From JAQUOA01 sp037443785 (GTDB taxonomy: Bacteria; Bacteroidota; Ignavibacteria; UBA10030; UBA8401): a DNA stretch of 64,000 nt. This document shows positions 36,068-45,591 of this stretch, piece by piece. Both the position numbers and the translations under genes were made by a program. Under the pieces are notes generated by a model. The model was given only the letters and a program-made list of their open reading frames with translations. It had not been told where the DNA came from and did not search any database. Location: contig JBBINR010000005.1 of NCBI GenBank assembly GCA_037443785.1, forward strand, positions 62,001 through 126,000, given 5' to 3'. The stretch's first letter is position 1. Every line of letters starts with the position of its first letter.

Positions 36068-36756
36068 TGTTTGTCACAGTAATTATACCGGCAGCAGGCT
36101 TTGGCGAGCGGATGGGGGCGACAATCAGTAAACAGTTTTTACTGCTGGATGGTAAACCGATTCTTGCGCATACCGTGGAACGATTTCAACAATGTACCGC
36201 AATCAATGAAATCATTATTGCAACACAGAAGAAGTCATTTTCGGTGATCGAGGAGATTCAAAAAAAATATTTGCTCTCAAAATTACGGTCCCCCATTGAA
36301 GGGGGAGAGCGCCGCCAAGATTCTATTGCTAATGCATTGAAGGTAATTGATCCTCGGACAGAAATTATTGCAGTTCACGATGCAGTTCGACCTTTTGTGC
36401 ATACGAAAGAAATTTTACAGTCCATCGAAACGGCGACATATTACGGAGCTTCTATTGTTGCCGTGCGTGCGAAAGACACAATGAAAAAAGCGGCAACGGA
36501 TGGCCGGGTGGAAGAGACATTAAATCGATCGTCGCTGTGGAGTGTGCAGACCCCGCAAACATTTCGGAGAGAGATTCTTCTTGAAGCGTACGATAATGCA
36601 GCGAAAGAAAACATTACGGCAACCGATGATTCTTTTCTTGTCGAGAAAATTGGAATTTCTCCGATTATTGTTGAAGGAAGCTACGAAAATATCAAAATTA
36701 CCACACCGGATGATCTGCTGCTGGCAGAATTGCTCTTAAAAAGGTTTGTTCAATAA
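36067..36756 (+). CDS. ispD: 2-C-methyl-D-erythritol 4-phosphate cytidylyltransferase
   Basis: IspD (229 residues) makes CDP-methylerythritol in the non-mevalonate isoprenoid pathway. The N-terminal CTP-binding motif is PAAGFGERMGATISKQFL, followed by AVHDAVRPFV and TPQTFRRE, all typical. ispF is not adjacent and not fused. It is translationally coupled to the permease gene upstream by a one-base overlap and followed by a 103-base gap with a likely promoter. Confidence 0.95.
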   Translation: MFVTVIIPAAGFGERMGATISKQFLLLDGKPILAHTVERFQQCTAINEIIIATQKKSFSVIEEIQKKYLLSKLRSPIEGGERRQDSIANALKVIDPRTEIIAVHDAVRPFVHTKEILQSIETATYYGASIVAVRAKDTMKKAATDGRVEETLNRSSLWSVQTPQTFRREILLEAYDNAAKENITATDDSFLVEKIGISPIIVEGSYENIKITTPDDLLLAELLLKRFVQ

Positions 36757-36788
36757 ATATTAGTCTTATTTAAGATTTGATTCAGTGC

Positions 36789-36820
36789 TTGCATCTGTCT
36801 GCTGGAATTTAGTATTTTTG
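36789..36820 (+). promoter_or_regulatory. Possible promoter of plsY-gpsA
   Basis: TTG (36789-36791) is followed after 21 bases by TATTTTTG (36813-36820), which fits the TAnnTTTG -7 element known from Bacteroidota. It lies 40 bases before the plsY start, in the only sizeable gap of the region. Inference from pattern only. Confidence 0.4.
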
Positions 36821-36859
36821 TTTTAGAAAGTATTCATTGTCAAAGGGGACATTAGATTC

Positions 36860-37537
36860 ATGGAAAATCTTGCCATCGTTTTATTTTTGAGTTATCTCAT
36901 TGGCTCGGTGCCGACAAGTATTATTGCGACAAAATTGGCGAAAGCCGGGGATATCCGAAATTTTGGCAGCGGCAATGCCGGCGGGACCAATGTGTTAAGG
37001 ATGCTGGGCTGGAAGATCGGCGTGGCGGTAATTCTATTTGATCTCTTTAAAGGAGCGTTTGCATCATATTATATTCCACAAATGTTCTGGAACCCAAATC
37101 CACTTCCGTTCAACAACGCAACTCCATTTCAAGATTACACCGTTGTCCAAATTCTTTGTGGCATCGCTGCAGTTTTCGGACATATTTGGACACTCTTTGC
37201 GGGATTTAAAGGAGGAAAGGGAGTTGCAACCGGAGCGGGAATAATTCTTGGATTGGCACCAGTGGAATTTGCTGTTGCGATCGGTGTGTTTGCAATTGTT
37301 TTTCTTGCGTGGCGGTACGTATCCCTCGGATCTATCCTTGCCGCGATGGCAATTCCGGTGACAATGGTTGTCCGCGAAAATATATTTAACGTCAATATTC
37401 AAGGATATCATACGCTTGTCTATTTTGCAGCGGGAATAAGTTTGTTGATCATCTTTACGCATAGAGAAAATGTGAAGAGGTTACTGGAAGGGAGAGAAAA
37501 CAAATTGACAAGCTTTAAAGGTTCAAAACGTTCATAA
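36860..37537 (+). CDS. plsY: Acyl-phosphate:glycerol-3-phosphate acyltransferase
   Basis: PlsY (225 residues, about five membrane helices) puts the first acyl chain on glycerol 3-phosphate using acyl-phosphate. Signature loops are GSGNAGGTNVLR and FKGGKGVATGAG. It is followed by gpsA, which supplies its glycerol 3-phosphate substrate, a common and functionally logical pair in phospholipid synthesis. GGGGA precedes the ATG. Confidence 0.96.
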   Translation: MENLAIVLFLSYLIGSVPTSIIATKLAKAGDIRNFGSGNAGGTNVLRMLGWKIGVAVILFDLFKGAFASYYIPQMFWNPNPLPFNNATPFQDYTVVQILCGIAAVFGHIWTLFAGFKGGKGVATGAGIILGLAPVEFAVAIGVFAIVFLAWRYVSLGSILAAMAIPVTMVVRENIFNVNIQGYHTLVYFAAGISLLIIFTHRENVKRLLEGRENKLTSFKGSKRS

Positions 37538-37566
37538 CATTGTTTTATTAATACTCTGAGTTCTCT

Positions 37567-38565
37567 ATGCGTATTTCAGTTCTTGGCGCCGGAAGCTGGG
37601 GAACAACTCTTGCCATAGTTCTTTGTGAAAACTTTCGTGATGTCACGCTGTGGAGTTACCGTGCTGATCAAACGGAAGAAATGCGGGAACTTCATACCAA
37701 CAAAGATTACTTACCTGGAACGATCTTACCTTCTCATCTTAAAGTTACACACGATATTCAAGAAGCTGCATGGAAAAAAGATATTATCGTAGCGGCAGTT
37801 CCGTCTCAATTCCTTCGAAACATCCTTAAAGATATTGCACAATTCGATTTACGGGAAACAATCATTGTTAATGTTGCGAAAGGAATTGAAAATAATTCCT
37901 TGATGACGATGTCCGAAGTAATGCTGGATGTGTTGGAGCACGAGAAAAAAACAAATATTGCCATTCTCTCGGGTCCAAGTCATGCTGAAGAAGTTGTTAA
38001 GAAAATCCCTACGGCTGTGGTGTCCGCATCGTTCAGCGGACGGACGGCAAAGATTATTGCGAACATTTTCAGCACACCGTATTTTCGAGTGTATGTTTCT
38101 GACGATATCCGTGGAGTTGAACTTGGTGGCGCATTGAAAAATGTTATTGCGATTGGCGCCGGTGTTGTTGATGGTGCCAGATTTGGCGACAATACGAAAG
38201 CAGCAATTATTACGCGCGGCATAGCCGAAATGACACGGCTTGGAGATAAAATGGGCGCGCTTCCCCGAACATTTTCGGGATTGTCAGGAGTCGGTGATCT
38301 TATCGTCACGTGTATGAGCAGGCACAGCCGAAATCGTTTTGTCGGTGAACAGCTTGGTAAAGGAAGAAAGCTTGATGATATTCTCAACGAGATGATCATG
38401 GTTGCAGAAGGTGTTGCAACGTGCCGGTCTGCTGTTGATCTCGCAAAAAAACACCACACAGAGATGGCGATTTTTTCTGAAGTGTTCAATATTATGTTCG
38501 AAGGGAAAGAGCCGCACCGTGCGACCGAAGATTTGATGAGCCGCAGTATTAAAGGGGAACATTAA
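37567..38565 (+). CDS. gpsA: NAD(P)-dependent glycerol-3-phosphate dehydrogenase
   Basis: GpsA (332 residues) reduces dihydroxyacetone phosphate to glycerol 3-phosphate. The Rossmann motif GAGSWGTTLA is at the N-terminus, and AVPSQFLR, LSGPSHAEEV, ALKNVIAIGAG (with the catalytic Lys) and GLSGVGDLIVTC complete the family pattern. It follows plsY by 29 bases, and tpiA elsewhere in the window supplies the same triose pool. Confidence 0.97.
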   Translation: MRISVLGAGSWGTTLAIVLCENFRDVTLWSYRADQTEEMRELHTNKDYLPGTILPSHLKVTHDIQEAAWKKDIIVAAVPSQFLRNILKDIAQFDLRETIIVNVAKGIENNSLMTMSEVMLDVLEHEKKTNIAILSGPSHAEEVVKKIPTAVVSASFSGRTAKIIANIFSTPYFRVYVSDDIRGVELGGALKNVIAIGAGVVDGARFGDNTKAAIITRGIAEMTRLGDKMGALPRTFSGLSGVGDLIVTCMSRHSRNRFVGEQLGKGRKLDDILNEMIMVAEGVATCRSAVDLAKKHHTEMAIFSEVFNIMFEGKEPHRATEDLMSRSIKGEH

Positions 38566-38625
38566 CAGTATCACTGCAGTATATCTTCACAAGAAATCCA
38601 CGAATTATACCAACATTCCATTGAT

Positions 38626-39492
38626 ATGTTTTTTTCAAAATTATTTCAAAAATATTACCCTGTAATTCTTTTTGCCGTTTCTCTTGTTGTCGTCGAAAAC
38701 ATTGCTTGGATTATAGAACCAACCGTCTTTGGAAGTGTCATCGATGCATTTATTGATAAAGCGTCCGGAGAAAGAGAAGTGAAGCTGCTTATTCCGCTCT
38801 CGATTTGGATAGGCGTTTTTCTCGTCAATTCCGGTATCGGCGCGTTGCGGCGTGCCGTTGATCCGAAAATTTATCTGACAATGTTTGCTAACGTTGCGGT
38901 GAATGTCGCAGAGACTTCAAAAGAAAAGGGGTATTCTATCTCGAGAACAGTAGCGCGCGCGGATCTTTCGCGCGAATACATTCATTTTTTTCAGTATCGT
39001 CTTCCTGAAATTATTGAACAATCTATTGCAATTGGCGGAGCAGTAATTGCGCTCTATTTCTTTGATTGGCGAATTTCATTGAGTTGTCTGTTTATTGTCT
39101 TGCCGTTGCTTTTGACGACACGATTGTACATTCGCAAAGTCATGAAACTGCAATCTGATCTTCACGATACCAAGGAAGAAGCGTTTGATATTTTTGCAAC
39201 GCAGAATCTGGATCAAATTAAAACATATTATCAGCGTATTGCGAAATCCGAGCGACGAATTGCTTATTGGGGAGCGATGAATTTTGGTTTTATTCGAATT
39301 TGTTTGCTGCTTATTTTTCTGCTGGTGCTGTACATTTCGATAGATATTGACGATTTCACCACCGGCAGTATTTATTCTATCGTCGCGTACCTGTGGACAT
39401 TTGTCACATCGACGGAATATCTTCCTGAACTTCTCGAAAGTTCGACATCCATTCGCGATATTTCACGTCGGCTTGATGTTGAAGAGGAGTAA
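38626..39492 (+). CDS. ABC-type six-helix membrane domain protein lacking an ATPase domain
   Basis: A 288-residue membrane protein with about six helices, resembling the ABC exporter transmembrane domain (ABC_membrane_3 group): VIEN-like start in the first helix, IIEQSIAIGGAVIALYFFDWRISL in the middle and a coupling-helix-like stretch near LDQIKTYYQRIAKSERRIAYWG. It ends at RRLDVEEE, where an exporter would continue into a nucleotide-binding domain; no Walker A, signature or Walker B motif follows, and the next gene is on the other strand. So it is either a stand-alone family member or needs an ATPase in trans. Function unknown. Confidence 0.75.
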   Translation: MFFSKLFQKYYPVILFAVSLVVVENIAWIIEPTVFGSVIDAFIDKASGEREVKLLIPLSIWIGVFLVNSGIGALRRAVDPKIYLTMFANVAVNVAETSKEKGYSISRTVARADLSREYIHFFQYRLPEIIEQSIAIGGAVIALYFFDWRISLSCLFIVLPLLLTTRLYIRKVMKLQSDLHDTKEEAFDIFATQNLDQIKTYYQRIAKSERRIAYWGAMNFGFIRICLLLIFLLVLYISIDIDDFTTGSIYSIVAYLWTFVTSTEYLPELLESSTSIRDISRRLDVEEE

Positions 39493-39519
39493 AGTGAAGT
39501 TAAAAAACTTCGCTTTACT
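39488..39519. terminator. Hairpin between convergent genes
   Basis: AGTAAAGTGAAG (39488-39499) pairs with CTTCGCTTTACT (39508-39519) with one G-T wobble. It overlaps the stop codons of both convergent genes. No long T-run follows on either strand, so termination would be weak or factor-assisted. Confidence 0.5.
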
Positions 39520-40240
39520 GTTTTGGGTTCAATCGAAATTTAAATGGCACCGTGACCCATACGCTAACCGGTCCATTGTTCATAATTGCGGGAGTAAACG
39601 TCCACTGAACTGCCGCATCTAATGCTGCTTGATTGAAGATATCGGATGTCGATTTGCTTATTTCTGCTTTCTTCACTTTCCCTTCTTTTGTAATCCATAA
39701 GTTTATGTACACGATTCCTTCTACAGCGGCACGCCTTGCTAGCTCAGGATAAAGAGGATTGACTCGATTAATTGGGATTGGTGCTTTTTCAATCGGTTGA
39801 AAAATTGGCGGTGCTGTTTCTTCATCAACGAGTGTAGTGCCGTCAGGAATAACAAATGAAGTTCCGTTTGGATCGCCAATATCTTTTCCAATGTCGGCAC
39901 TATTCATTTGAGTTTGATCGGCGATCGTTGCGTCCAGACTAATCGATGCATCGGGAATTGGAATTGGTATTCCTTTTTGTGCTAAACCAATTGATGCGAC
40001 AGAAATATTTGGTACCGTGTAGGCATCGCCGATGGGCAGAGGTATTGGAATAACCGTTATTTTCCCTTTCCCAAAATTAGTCGGAAATTCGATCTGCTCT
40101 TTTGTTATGTTTGCGTAAATTTTATATGCCGCAATCAACGTCATGTGAAATAGGCCAGCGAGCAATAATCCGCTTAAGATATATTTTCTATAAAGATCTC
40201 GGAGTTCCAACACACCGTATGTCGCTGATAATGTTTTCAT
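39515..40240 (-). CDS. TonB-like energy transducer
   Basis: Start chosen at ATG 40240 because GGGAGA lies seven bases upstream; an upstream ATG at 40270 would add ten residues. The protein (241 residues) has one N-terminal membrane helix (ILSGLLLAGLFHMTLIAAY), a long periplasmic linker rich in Pro and Ile, and a C-terminal TonB domain: VNPLYPELARRAAVEGIVYI through QWTFTPAIMNNGPVSVWVTVPFKFRL. TonB proteins pass proton-motive energy from ExbBD to outer-membrane receptors; neither ExbBD nor a receptor lies nearby. The gene follows the VWA gene by 36 bases on the same strand. TonB-domain proteins in such islands may act in signalling instead of transport. Confidence 0.88.
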   Translation of the reverse strand: MKTLSATYGVLELRDLYRKYILSGLLLAGLFHMTLIAAYKIYANITKEQIEFPTNFGKGKITVIPIPLPIGDAYTVPNISVASIGLAQKGIPIPIPDASISLDATIADQTQMNSADIGKDIGDPNGTSFVIPDGTTLVDEETAPPIFQPIEKAPIPINRVNPLYPELARRAAVEGIVYINLWITKEGKVKKAEISKSTSDIFNQAALDAAVQWTFTPAIMNNGPVSVWVTVPFKFRLNPKQ

Positions 40241-40276
40241 GATACTCTCCCGAAAAGATATTGTGTGCAAAATGTT

Positions 40277-41599
40277 TTACTTGTTCTTCTGAATTTTGTA
40301 GTTATCGTATTGAATCGATTTTTTTGCTTTTCGTAAATCCGAACTATCTTTCAATGTCTTTCCGTATGATTCTGCTCGTCCGATTTGCTCTCGCACAGCG
40401 TCCCCACCTGCCCCGGCCATTGAAGCTGCGGGAGAAGCTTTTAATAACGATTGTGCTTCGTTGAGATGTTGCTCCGCGGCTGCTTGGTTTCCGTCATCCA
40501 TTGCTTTCATCGCCTGTTCAACCTTTTTTGTTGAAACAGCAATATCAGCTTTTGCTTGTGCCTGGAGATTCCGATGTTTTTCAATTTCCACATAATCACG
40601 AGTGTACTTTACGGTTGCGGCAAATGTCGGATATTCTTTGCTCAATTTATCACTTTCATATCGTAATGCTCCGCGTGCAACCGTCAGCGAACCTGTTCCT
40701 TCAGGAATTGAAAGTTCAATTGTGAATTCACGTTTGTCGTTTACGTACAGATCACCTACCGGAATTACTAACGAACTATGCTCACGGCTAAATTCGCATC
40801 CAATGATGTCATTCACTTGAACATTTTTTCCAAGAGCAATTGTGATTGTCGCATTCTGTGCAAGAACGGATGACAACATGTTCATTTCCTTCCGAACAAT
40901 GGAGGAAAGAGTATTTGGCCGTTCAATGAAATAATAATTTCCGCCGCCATTTTCTGATAATCCCATCATCAAATTTTCATTATACTCTAGTCCAACACCC
41001 ATTGTCGTGATAGAAATTGATTTGTCCCGATATTGCCTTGCCGTTTTATTCAATTGGAGGGGATCGGTAATTCCGACATTGGCAAGTCCATCAGAAAGCA
41101 GTATAACGCGATTTATATATTCACGATGGGAGTTTCTTTCTGCCTGGCGCAAACCTTCCATCAATCCGCCGCCAAGATTTGTTGAACCACGTGGATAAAT
41201 TTCATCAATCAAATTTCTAATTTCGGATTTTTCTCTTCCAACTTTTCGTGCCGGCCGCAAGACATCAATTACATCATCATATACTACAACAGAAAGAATA
41301 TCATCATATCGCAATTGATCGACTAACGAATTGAACGCCTGCTTTATATAATCCATTTTTCGTTCGTCCTCCATCGAGCCGCTGCGGTCTAGAACGACCG
41401 CGAGGTTCATTGGCCTCCGGTCTGGTTTGATATCGATGTTGGCAGTTGTTACAGTGAGTTGTAAATAGGCTCTCCCGCCTGTCTCGGAGATGAAGGGATA
41501 ATTTAATTTTCCTTCTAATTCAATTGGTTGAATCGGCTGTTGCGGCATCATTCCCAATGCCATCACTGTGAAAAAAAACGATGCAATGAGTATTTTCAT
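40277..41599 (-). CDS. Exported von Willebrand factor A domain protein
   Basis: The 440-residue protein has a signal peptide (MKILIASFFFTVMALGM) and a VWA domain with a complete MIDAS start DRSGS (Asp71, Ser73, Ser75), the Thr in RGSTNLGGGL and the Asp in LLSDGLANVG. After the VWA fold (about 65-240) come a beta-rich region and an Ala/Gln-rich helical tail. VWA domains of this kind bind metal and mediate protein contacts in the envelope. It is transcribed away from the ECF sigma factor gene, 88 bases apart, and is probably part of the same response. No enzyme activity is expected. Confidence 0.88.
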   Translation of the reverse strand: MKILIASFFFTVMALGMMPQQPIQPIELEGKLNYPFISETGGRAYLQLTVTTANIDIKPDRRPMNLAVVLDRSGSMEDERKMDYIKQAFNSLVDQLRYDDILSVVVYDDVIDVLRPARKVGREKSEIRNLIDEIYPRGSTNLGGGLMEGLRQAERNSHREYINRVILLSDGLANVGITDPLQLNKTARQYRDKSISITTMGVGLEYNENLMMGLSENGGGNYYFIERPNTLSSIVRKEMNMLSSVLAQNATITIALGKNVQVNDIIGCEFSREHSSLVIPVGDLYVNDKREFTIELSIPEGTGSLTVARGALRYESDKLSKEYPTFAATVKYTRDYVEIEKHRNLQAQAKADIAVSTKKVEQAMKAMDDGNQAAAEQHLNEAQSLLKASPAASMAGAGGDAVREQIGRAESYGKTLKDSSDLRKAKKSIQYDNYKIQKNK

Positions 41600-41687
41600 G
41601 GCTTCTCCTTTGGTATTTGTGGGCGGTTATTTGTAACTTTTGTTGTTCACCTTCTGCTTGTTAATGACATTAATTGATAAAAGGTAA

Positions 41688-42266
41688 ATGAAATCCCCAC
41701 TTTTCTTCCTTAATACTGACGCGCGCATTCTTGACCTGATGAAAAAAGGGGACGATGATGCATTGGTGACACTGTATGAATCCAATCGGAGAATGGTAGT
41801 CTCATTTGTCATAAGAAATAGCGGTACTGAGGATGATGCAGCAGATTTACTGCAAGAAGCGGTGATTATTTTGTGGGAAAGAGTGAGAGCAGGGAAGTTT
41901 GAATATTCTGCAAAGCTTTCAACGTTTATTTTTGCAACGGTGCAGAATCTATGGCGTCGTCGGCTGGCAAAAATGAAACGTGAAATCCCAACTGATTTAA
42001 ACGATGATCCTGCAGTTTCGGATGCTGTTTCTCCGCTCGATGAAATGATTGACGATGAGCATTCAAAGAAAATTTCTGCAGCACTTGTTAAAATCGGAGA
42101 ACCGTGTAAAACTCTTTTGATCTTATTTTACTGGGAAGAACAGTCAATGGATCAGATTGCACGGCAGCTTCACTTTGCAAATGCCGACACCGTGAAATCA
42201 AAAAAATATCAATGCAAAAAAGCATTGGAAAAGATATTAAGAGATGAATACCTCATCACCGCCTAA
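41688..42266 (+). CDS. ECF-type RNA polymerase sigma factor
   Basis: A 192-residue extracytoplasmic-function sigma factor. Region 2 is visible as DLLQEAVIILWERVRAGKFEYSAKLSTFIFATVQNLWRRRL, with the usual aromatic run for promoter melting, and region 4 as TLLILFYWEEQSMDQIAR through KSKKYQCKKALEKIL (helix-turn-helix). It should direct polymerase to a regulon that may include the divergent VWA and tonB genes. The anti-sigma gene overlaps its 3' end by 23 bases, the usual coupling of a sigma/anti-sigma pair. I could not settle its own promoter in the 88-base divergent gap. Confidence 0.9.
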   Translation: MKSPLFFLNTDARILDLMKKGDDDALVTLYESNRRMVVSFVIRNSGTEDDAADLLQEAVIILWERVRAGKFEYSAKLSTFIFATVQNLWRRRLAKMKREIPTDLNDDPAVSDAVSPLDEMIDDEHSKKISAALVKIGEPCKTLLILFYWEEQSMDQIARQLHFANADTVKSKKYQCKKALEKILRDEYLITA

Positions 42267-43332
42267 CGGTGGGAAAAAATATTGGACAGATGATCCTGAA
42301 TTGGTCGAGAAATATATTCTTGGAAATATTTCGCGGGAGGAACGGCTCCGCATGGATGCTGAAATTGCAGAATGTGAGCCGTGTAAAGAAAAACTCCGGA
42401 TTGAAATGGAGATTGTTTCCGGGATAAAACGACATGGTCGGGATCATGCGAAATCAAAACTGCGGTCAAAGCTTCAACAACAAGAGCGAAATCAATTGCA
42501 GCGGTATAGTTATATCGGATTAGCGGCAGCAGTCGTTATTATCGGAATCGGGATTGGAGTATATCGGATTTGGTTTAATGATCTTTCCATGCCAAAGAAA
42601 TTTAATCAGACGCAGATTGTTTTCAAGGAGCGACAGCCATTGACAGATTCACTTTCAACAACTTTGCAAAGTGAACCGAAGCAATCTGCCGAAAAAAAAG
42701 ATGGCCATGTGCTGGCTGAAACTTCGCCTTCGACTCGCGATGCAGAAAAAGTGGCTGCACAGTCAGGTGCTATGAAAGATGAAAAAATACAAACACCAAT
42801 TCCATCATCAACGCGGAGGTTGCAGCCGGCAATTGCTGCAAATGCAGACGGTGGAGAAACAAAGGAAGTTTGGGTGAAACCGTTTTCACAAAAAGTGTGG
42901 CTCATCGGCGCTGTGGTGATGGTTCCGCAGCAAGGAAATGAAGCCGCTCAGGGGATGGCACTTCAAGAAATAGACAAAGGACGAACTGAATCCCGGGCGA
43001 TGAAAAAAGGTGCATCACACACACGAAGTTTTTCAATTGCCAAAGGTGAAGGATCTCAACAGATCGTTCTTCAACAGCGTCCGTTGTTTGAACTTCCTGC
43101 TTCGCGTCGGTCCAAGCTGGCAACGGTAAAGCATATTGAAACATTGATTGAGCATAACGAACGTGGACTCTATCTTACGATGTACAATGATAACTTGAAT
43201 GAAAAAGAATTCCAAGAAGCAATCGTTGAAGTGACGCAAGGAGATTCATTGATTGTTACGCTTCAAGATCAAAAAATAATTTACAAACTGCCCGAAAGCT
43301 GGAATCTTCAAGAGCGGACATTATCCCGATGA
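42244..43332 (+). CDS. Membrane-spanning anti-sigma factor with periplasmic sensor region
   Basis: The 362-residue protein begins with a short cytoplasmic anti-sigma-type domain (YILGNISREERLRMDAEI, then CEPCKEKL), has one transmembrane helix (YIGLAAAVVIIGIGIGVYRIWF, about 92-113) and a periplasmic part of some 250 residues, Ser/Pro/Gln-rich at first and then folded. The CxxC lacks the His three residues ahead that marks zinc-type anti-sigma factors, so it may be zinc-free. It should hold the preceding ECF factor at the membrane until an envelope signal arrives. Its stop overlaps the recG start by ATGA. Confidence 0.82.
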   Translation: MNTSSPPNGGKKYWTDDPELVEKYILGNISREERLRMDAEIAECEPCKEKLRIEMEIVSGIKRHGRDHAKSKLRSKLQQQERNQLQRYSYIGLAAAVVIIGIGIGVYRIWFNDLSMPKKFNQTQIVFKERQPLTDSLSTTLQSEPKQSAEKKDGHVLAETSPSTRDAEKVAAQSGAMKDEKIQTPIPSSTRRLQPAIAANADGGETKEVWVKPFSQKVWLIGAVVMVPQQGNEAAQGMALQEIDKGRTESRAMKKGASHTRSFSIAKGEGSQQIVLQQRPLFELPASRRSKLATVKHIETLIEHNERGLYLTMYNDNLNEKEFQEAIVEVTQGDSLIVTLQDQKIIYKLPESWNLQERTLSR

Positions 43333-45500
43333 ATGAACTGCAATATGTGAAAGGAATCGGACCGGTTCGCGCCAACGCGCTGCGGTCAATCGGAATAGAT
43401 TCTATTCAAAAACTGCTTTATTATTTCCCGTACGATTATCTCGATCGCTCCCGTATTACCAAGATCAAGGATCTTCCAAAATTTGTTGACGATGGAAATG
43501 AAGTTACCGTGATCGGTTCTGTCTTTCGTTCCGAAGCGAAATACACACGTAATAGAAAAAGAATATTTTTTTTGACGTTGAAAGATGAAACGGGTTACGT
43601 GACATGCGTCTTCTATAACGGCGTTGAATGGTATTTAAAAGCTTTTGAAGTTGGTGAAGTACTTGCGGTTTCTTCTGTCCCAGAATTGGATAAATACAAT
43701 CGTGTGCAATTCATCCATCCCGAATTTGACCGGCTGAAAACGAAAGATGCCGAGGATGATACCGATTGGAATTCACTGCTTCATACCGGCGCAATCATTC
43801 CAAAATATTCTTCCTCGGAAGAATTGCGAAAAGTGGGTTTAGATAATCGCGGATTTCGAAGAATTATTCGAAATGCAATTCGATCAAATTTAAATTCGCT
43901 TACGGAACACATTCCGCGAGATATTCTTCAACGGAACACACTTCTTGATATTCATTCTGCTATTTCGATGATTCATTTCCCAAAATCGTATGGCGAAAAT
44001 GTCCATGCCTTACGCCGTTTGAAATTTGACGAGCTGTTTTATTTTCAATTATTGATGGCGTACCGAAAGCGCGAATTAAAAGGTGAATTGACCGGATTAA
44101 AATTTCAACCGTCGCAAAAACTTGCATCGAAATTGCGCGAATCGCTTCCATTTGAATTGACCAAAGCGCAAACGCGTGTTATTCAGGAAATCCATAATGA
44201 TTTGCATGCGTCAACGCCGATGAATCGATTATTGCAAGGAGATGTTGGGAGTGGAAAGACGATTGTTGCACTTTTTGCAATGTTGACGGCACTTGAAAAT
44301 GGTTACCAGTGTGCATTGATGGCGCCGACCGAAATTTTGGCGGAGCAACATTGGAGAAGTATTAAAAATTTTCTTAAGGAGATCCCGATTAACATTCGTT
44401 TACTTGTTGGCGGGCAAAAGAAAAAATTGCGTGATGATGTTCTGGAAGATATTCGTCGCGGTTCCGCACATATTATCGTCGGCACACACGCATTGATAGA
44501 GGACAAAGTTCAATTTTCAAATCTCGGATTGATTATTATCGATGAACAGCATCGTTTTGGCGTTGCACAGCGGGCATTGTTCCGTGAAAAGAGCAAACAC
44601 AATCCACATGTGCTTGTGATGACGGCAACGCCAATTCCGCGCACACTTTCGCTAACATTGTACGGTGATCTTGATGTATCGGTGATTGATGAACTGCCGA
44701 AGAACAGAATTCCGATCCGCACTGCTGTGCGGACTGATGCTGATAAAGAGAAAATATTTGAATTTGTGAAAGATGAAATCAATAAGGGGAGACAAGCGTA
44801 TGTTGTTTATCCGTTGATTGAAGAATCCGAAAAAATGGATTTGAAAGCAGCAGAAAAAGAATATGTGTATTTGAAGGAAAAAGTATTTCTAACGTTGAAA
44901 ATTGGGCTTCTCCATGGTAGAATGTCTTCTGATGAAAAAGATGATTTAATGCATCAATTTAAAAACAACGAAATACATATTCTTGTTGCGACAACGGTGA
45001 TTGAAGTTGGCATTGATGTTCCCAATGCAACGATTATGATTATTGAAAATGCAGAACGATTTGGATTATCACAACTTCATCAGTTGCGTGGTCGAGTGGG
45101 ACGAGGAGGAGCGCAAAGTTATTGTATCCTTATCACCAATAAGAATTTCAAGAAACAGCAACTTCAACTAACTTCCGATCGTGCTGCAGCACGAAAAGAA
45201 ATTGCTTCAGTGGAAAAGCGGCTTGCAACGATGGTATCAACGAATGACGGATTTAAAATCGCCGAAGTCGACCTTGAATTGCGGGGTTCAGGGGACTATT
45301 TCGGAACGCGACAAAGCGGCTTGCCAGGATTTCGCGTCGCAAATATTGTTACTGACGCAGAAATTCTTTCTATCGCCCGTAACGAAGCATTCGATCTTGT
45401 CGCGCGCGATCCGCATCTGCGACGAACAGAAAATAAAAATGTTCGCAAAGAATTTGAATTCGTGTTTAAAGATTTACTCTCCTACGTTCGTGTCGGATAA
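43329..45500 (+). CDS. recG: ATP-dependent DNA helicase RecG
   Basis: RecG (723 residues) remodels stalled replication forks and Holliday junctions. The N-terminal part starts with a helix-hairpin region (YVKGIGPVRANALRSIGI) and the wedge/OB domain; the helicase core has Walker A GDVGSGKT near 304-311, the DEQH box near 405 and QLRGRVGRGGAQSYC in motif VI. The protein is slightly longer than E. coli RecG. It is coupled to the anti-sigma gene by a four-base overlap, an odd setting for a repair helicase, and may thereby be induced with the ECF operon. Confidence 0.96.
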   Translation: MNELQYVKGIGPVRANALRSIGIDSIQKLLYYFPYDYLDRSRITKIKDLPKFVDDGNEVTVIGSVFRSEAKYTRNRKRIFFLTLKDETGYVTCVFYNGVEWYLKAFEVGEVLAVSSVPELDKYNRVQFIHPEFDRLKTKDAEDDTDWNSLLHTGAIIPKYSSSEELRKVGLDNRGFRRIIRNAIRSNLNSLTEHIPRDILQRNTLLDIHSAISMIHFPKSYGENVHALRRLKFDELFYFQLLMAYRKRELKGELTGLKFQPSQKLASKLRESLPFELTKAQTRVIQEIHNDLHASTPMNRLLQGDVGSGKTIVALFAMLTALENGYQCALMAPTEILAEQHWRSIKNFLKEIPINIRLLVGGQKKKLRDDVLEDIRRGSAHIIVGTHALIEDKVQFSNLGLIIIDEQHRFGVAQRALFREKSKHNPHVLVMTATPIPRTLSLTLYGDLDVSVIDELPKNRIPIRTAVRTDADKEKIFEFVKDEINKGRQAYVVYPLIEESEKMDLKAAEKEYVYLKEKVFLTLKIGLLHGRMSSDEKDDLMHQFKNNEIHILVATTVIEVGIDVPNATIMIIENAERFGLSQLHQLRGRVGRGGAQSYCILITNKNFKKQQLQLTSDRAAARKEIASVEKRLATMVSTNDGFKIAEVDLELRGSGDYFGTRQSGLPGFRVANIVTDAEILSIARNEAFDLVARDPHLRRTENKNVRKEFEFVFKDLLSYVRVG

Positions 45501-45591
45501 AAAAAATTGGTAAAGAATTTTTTATCACTGCGCACAAAAATTTCTTCAGATCATCATGCCGTCAAAAACAATCAAAAATGATGTTTACCTC

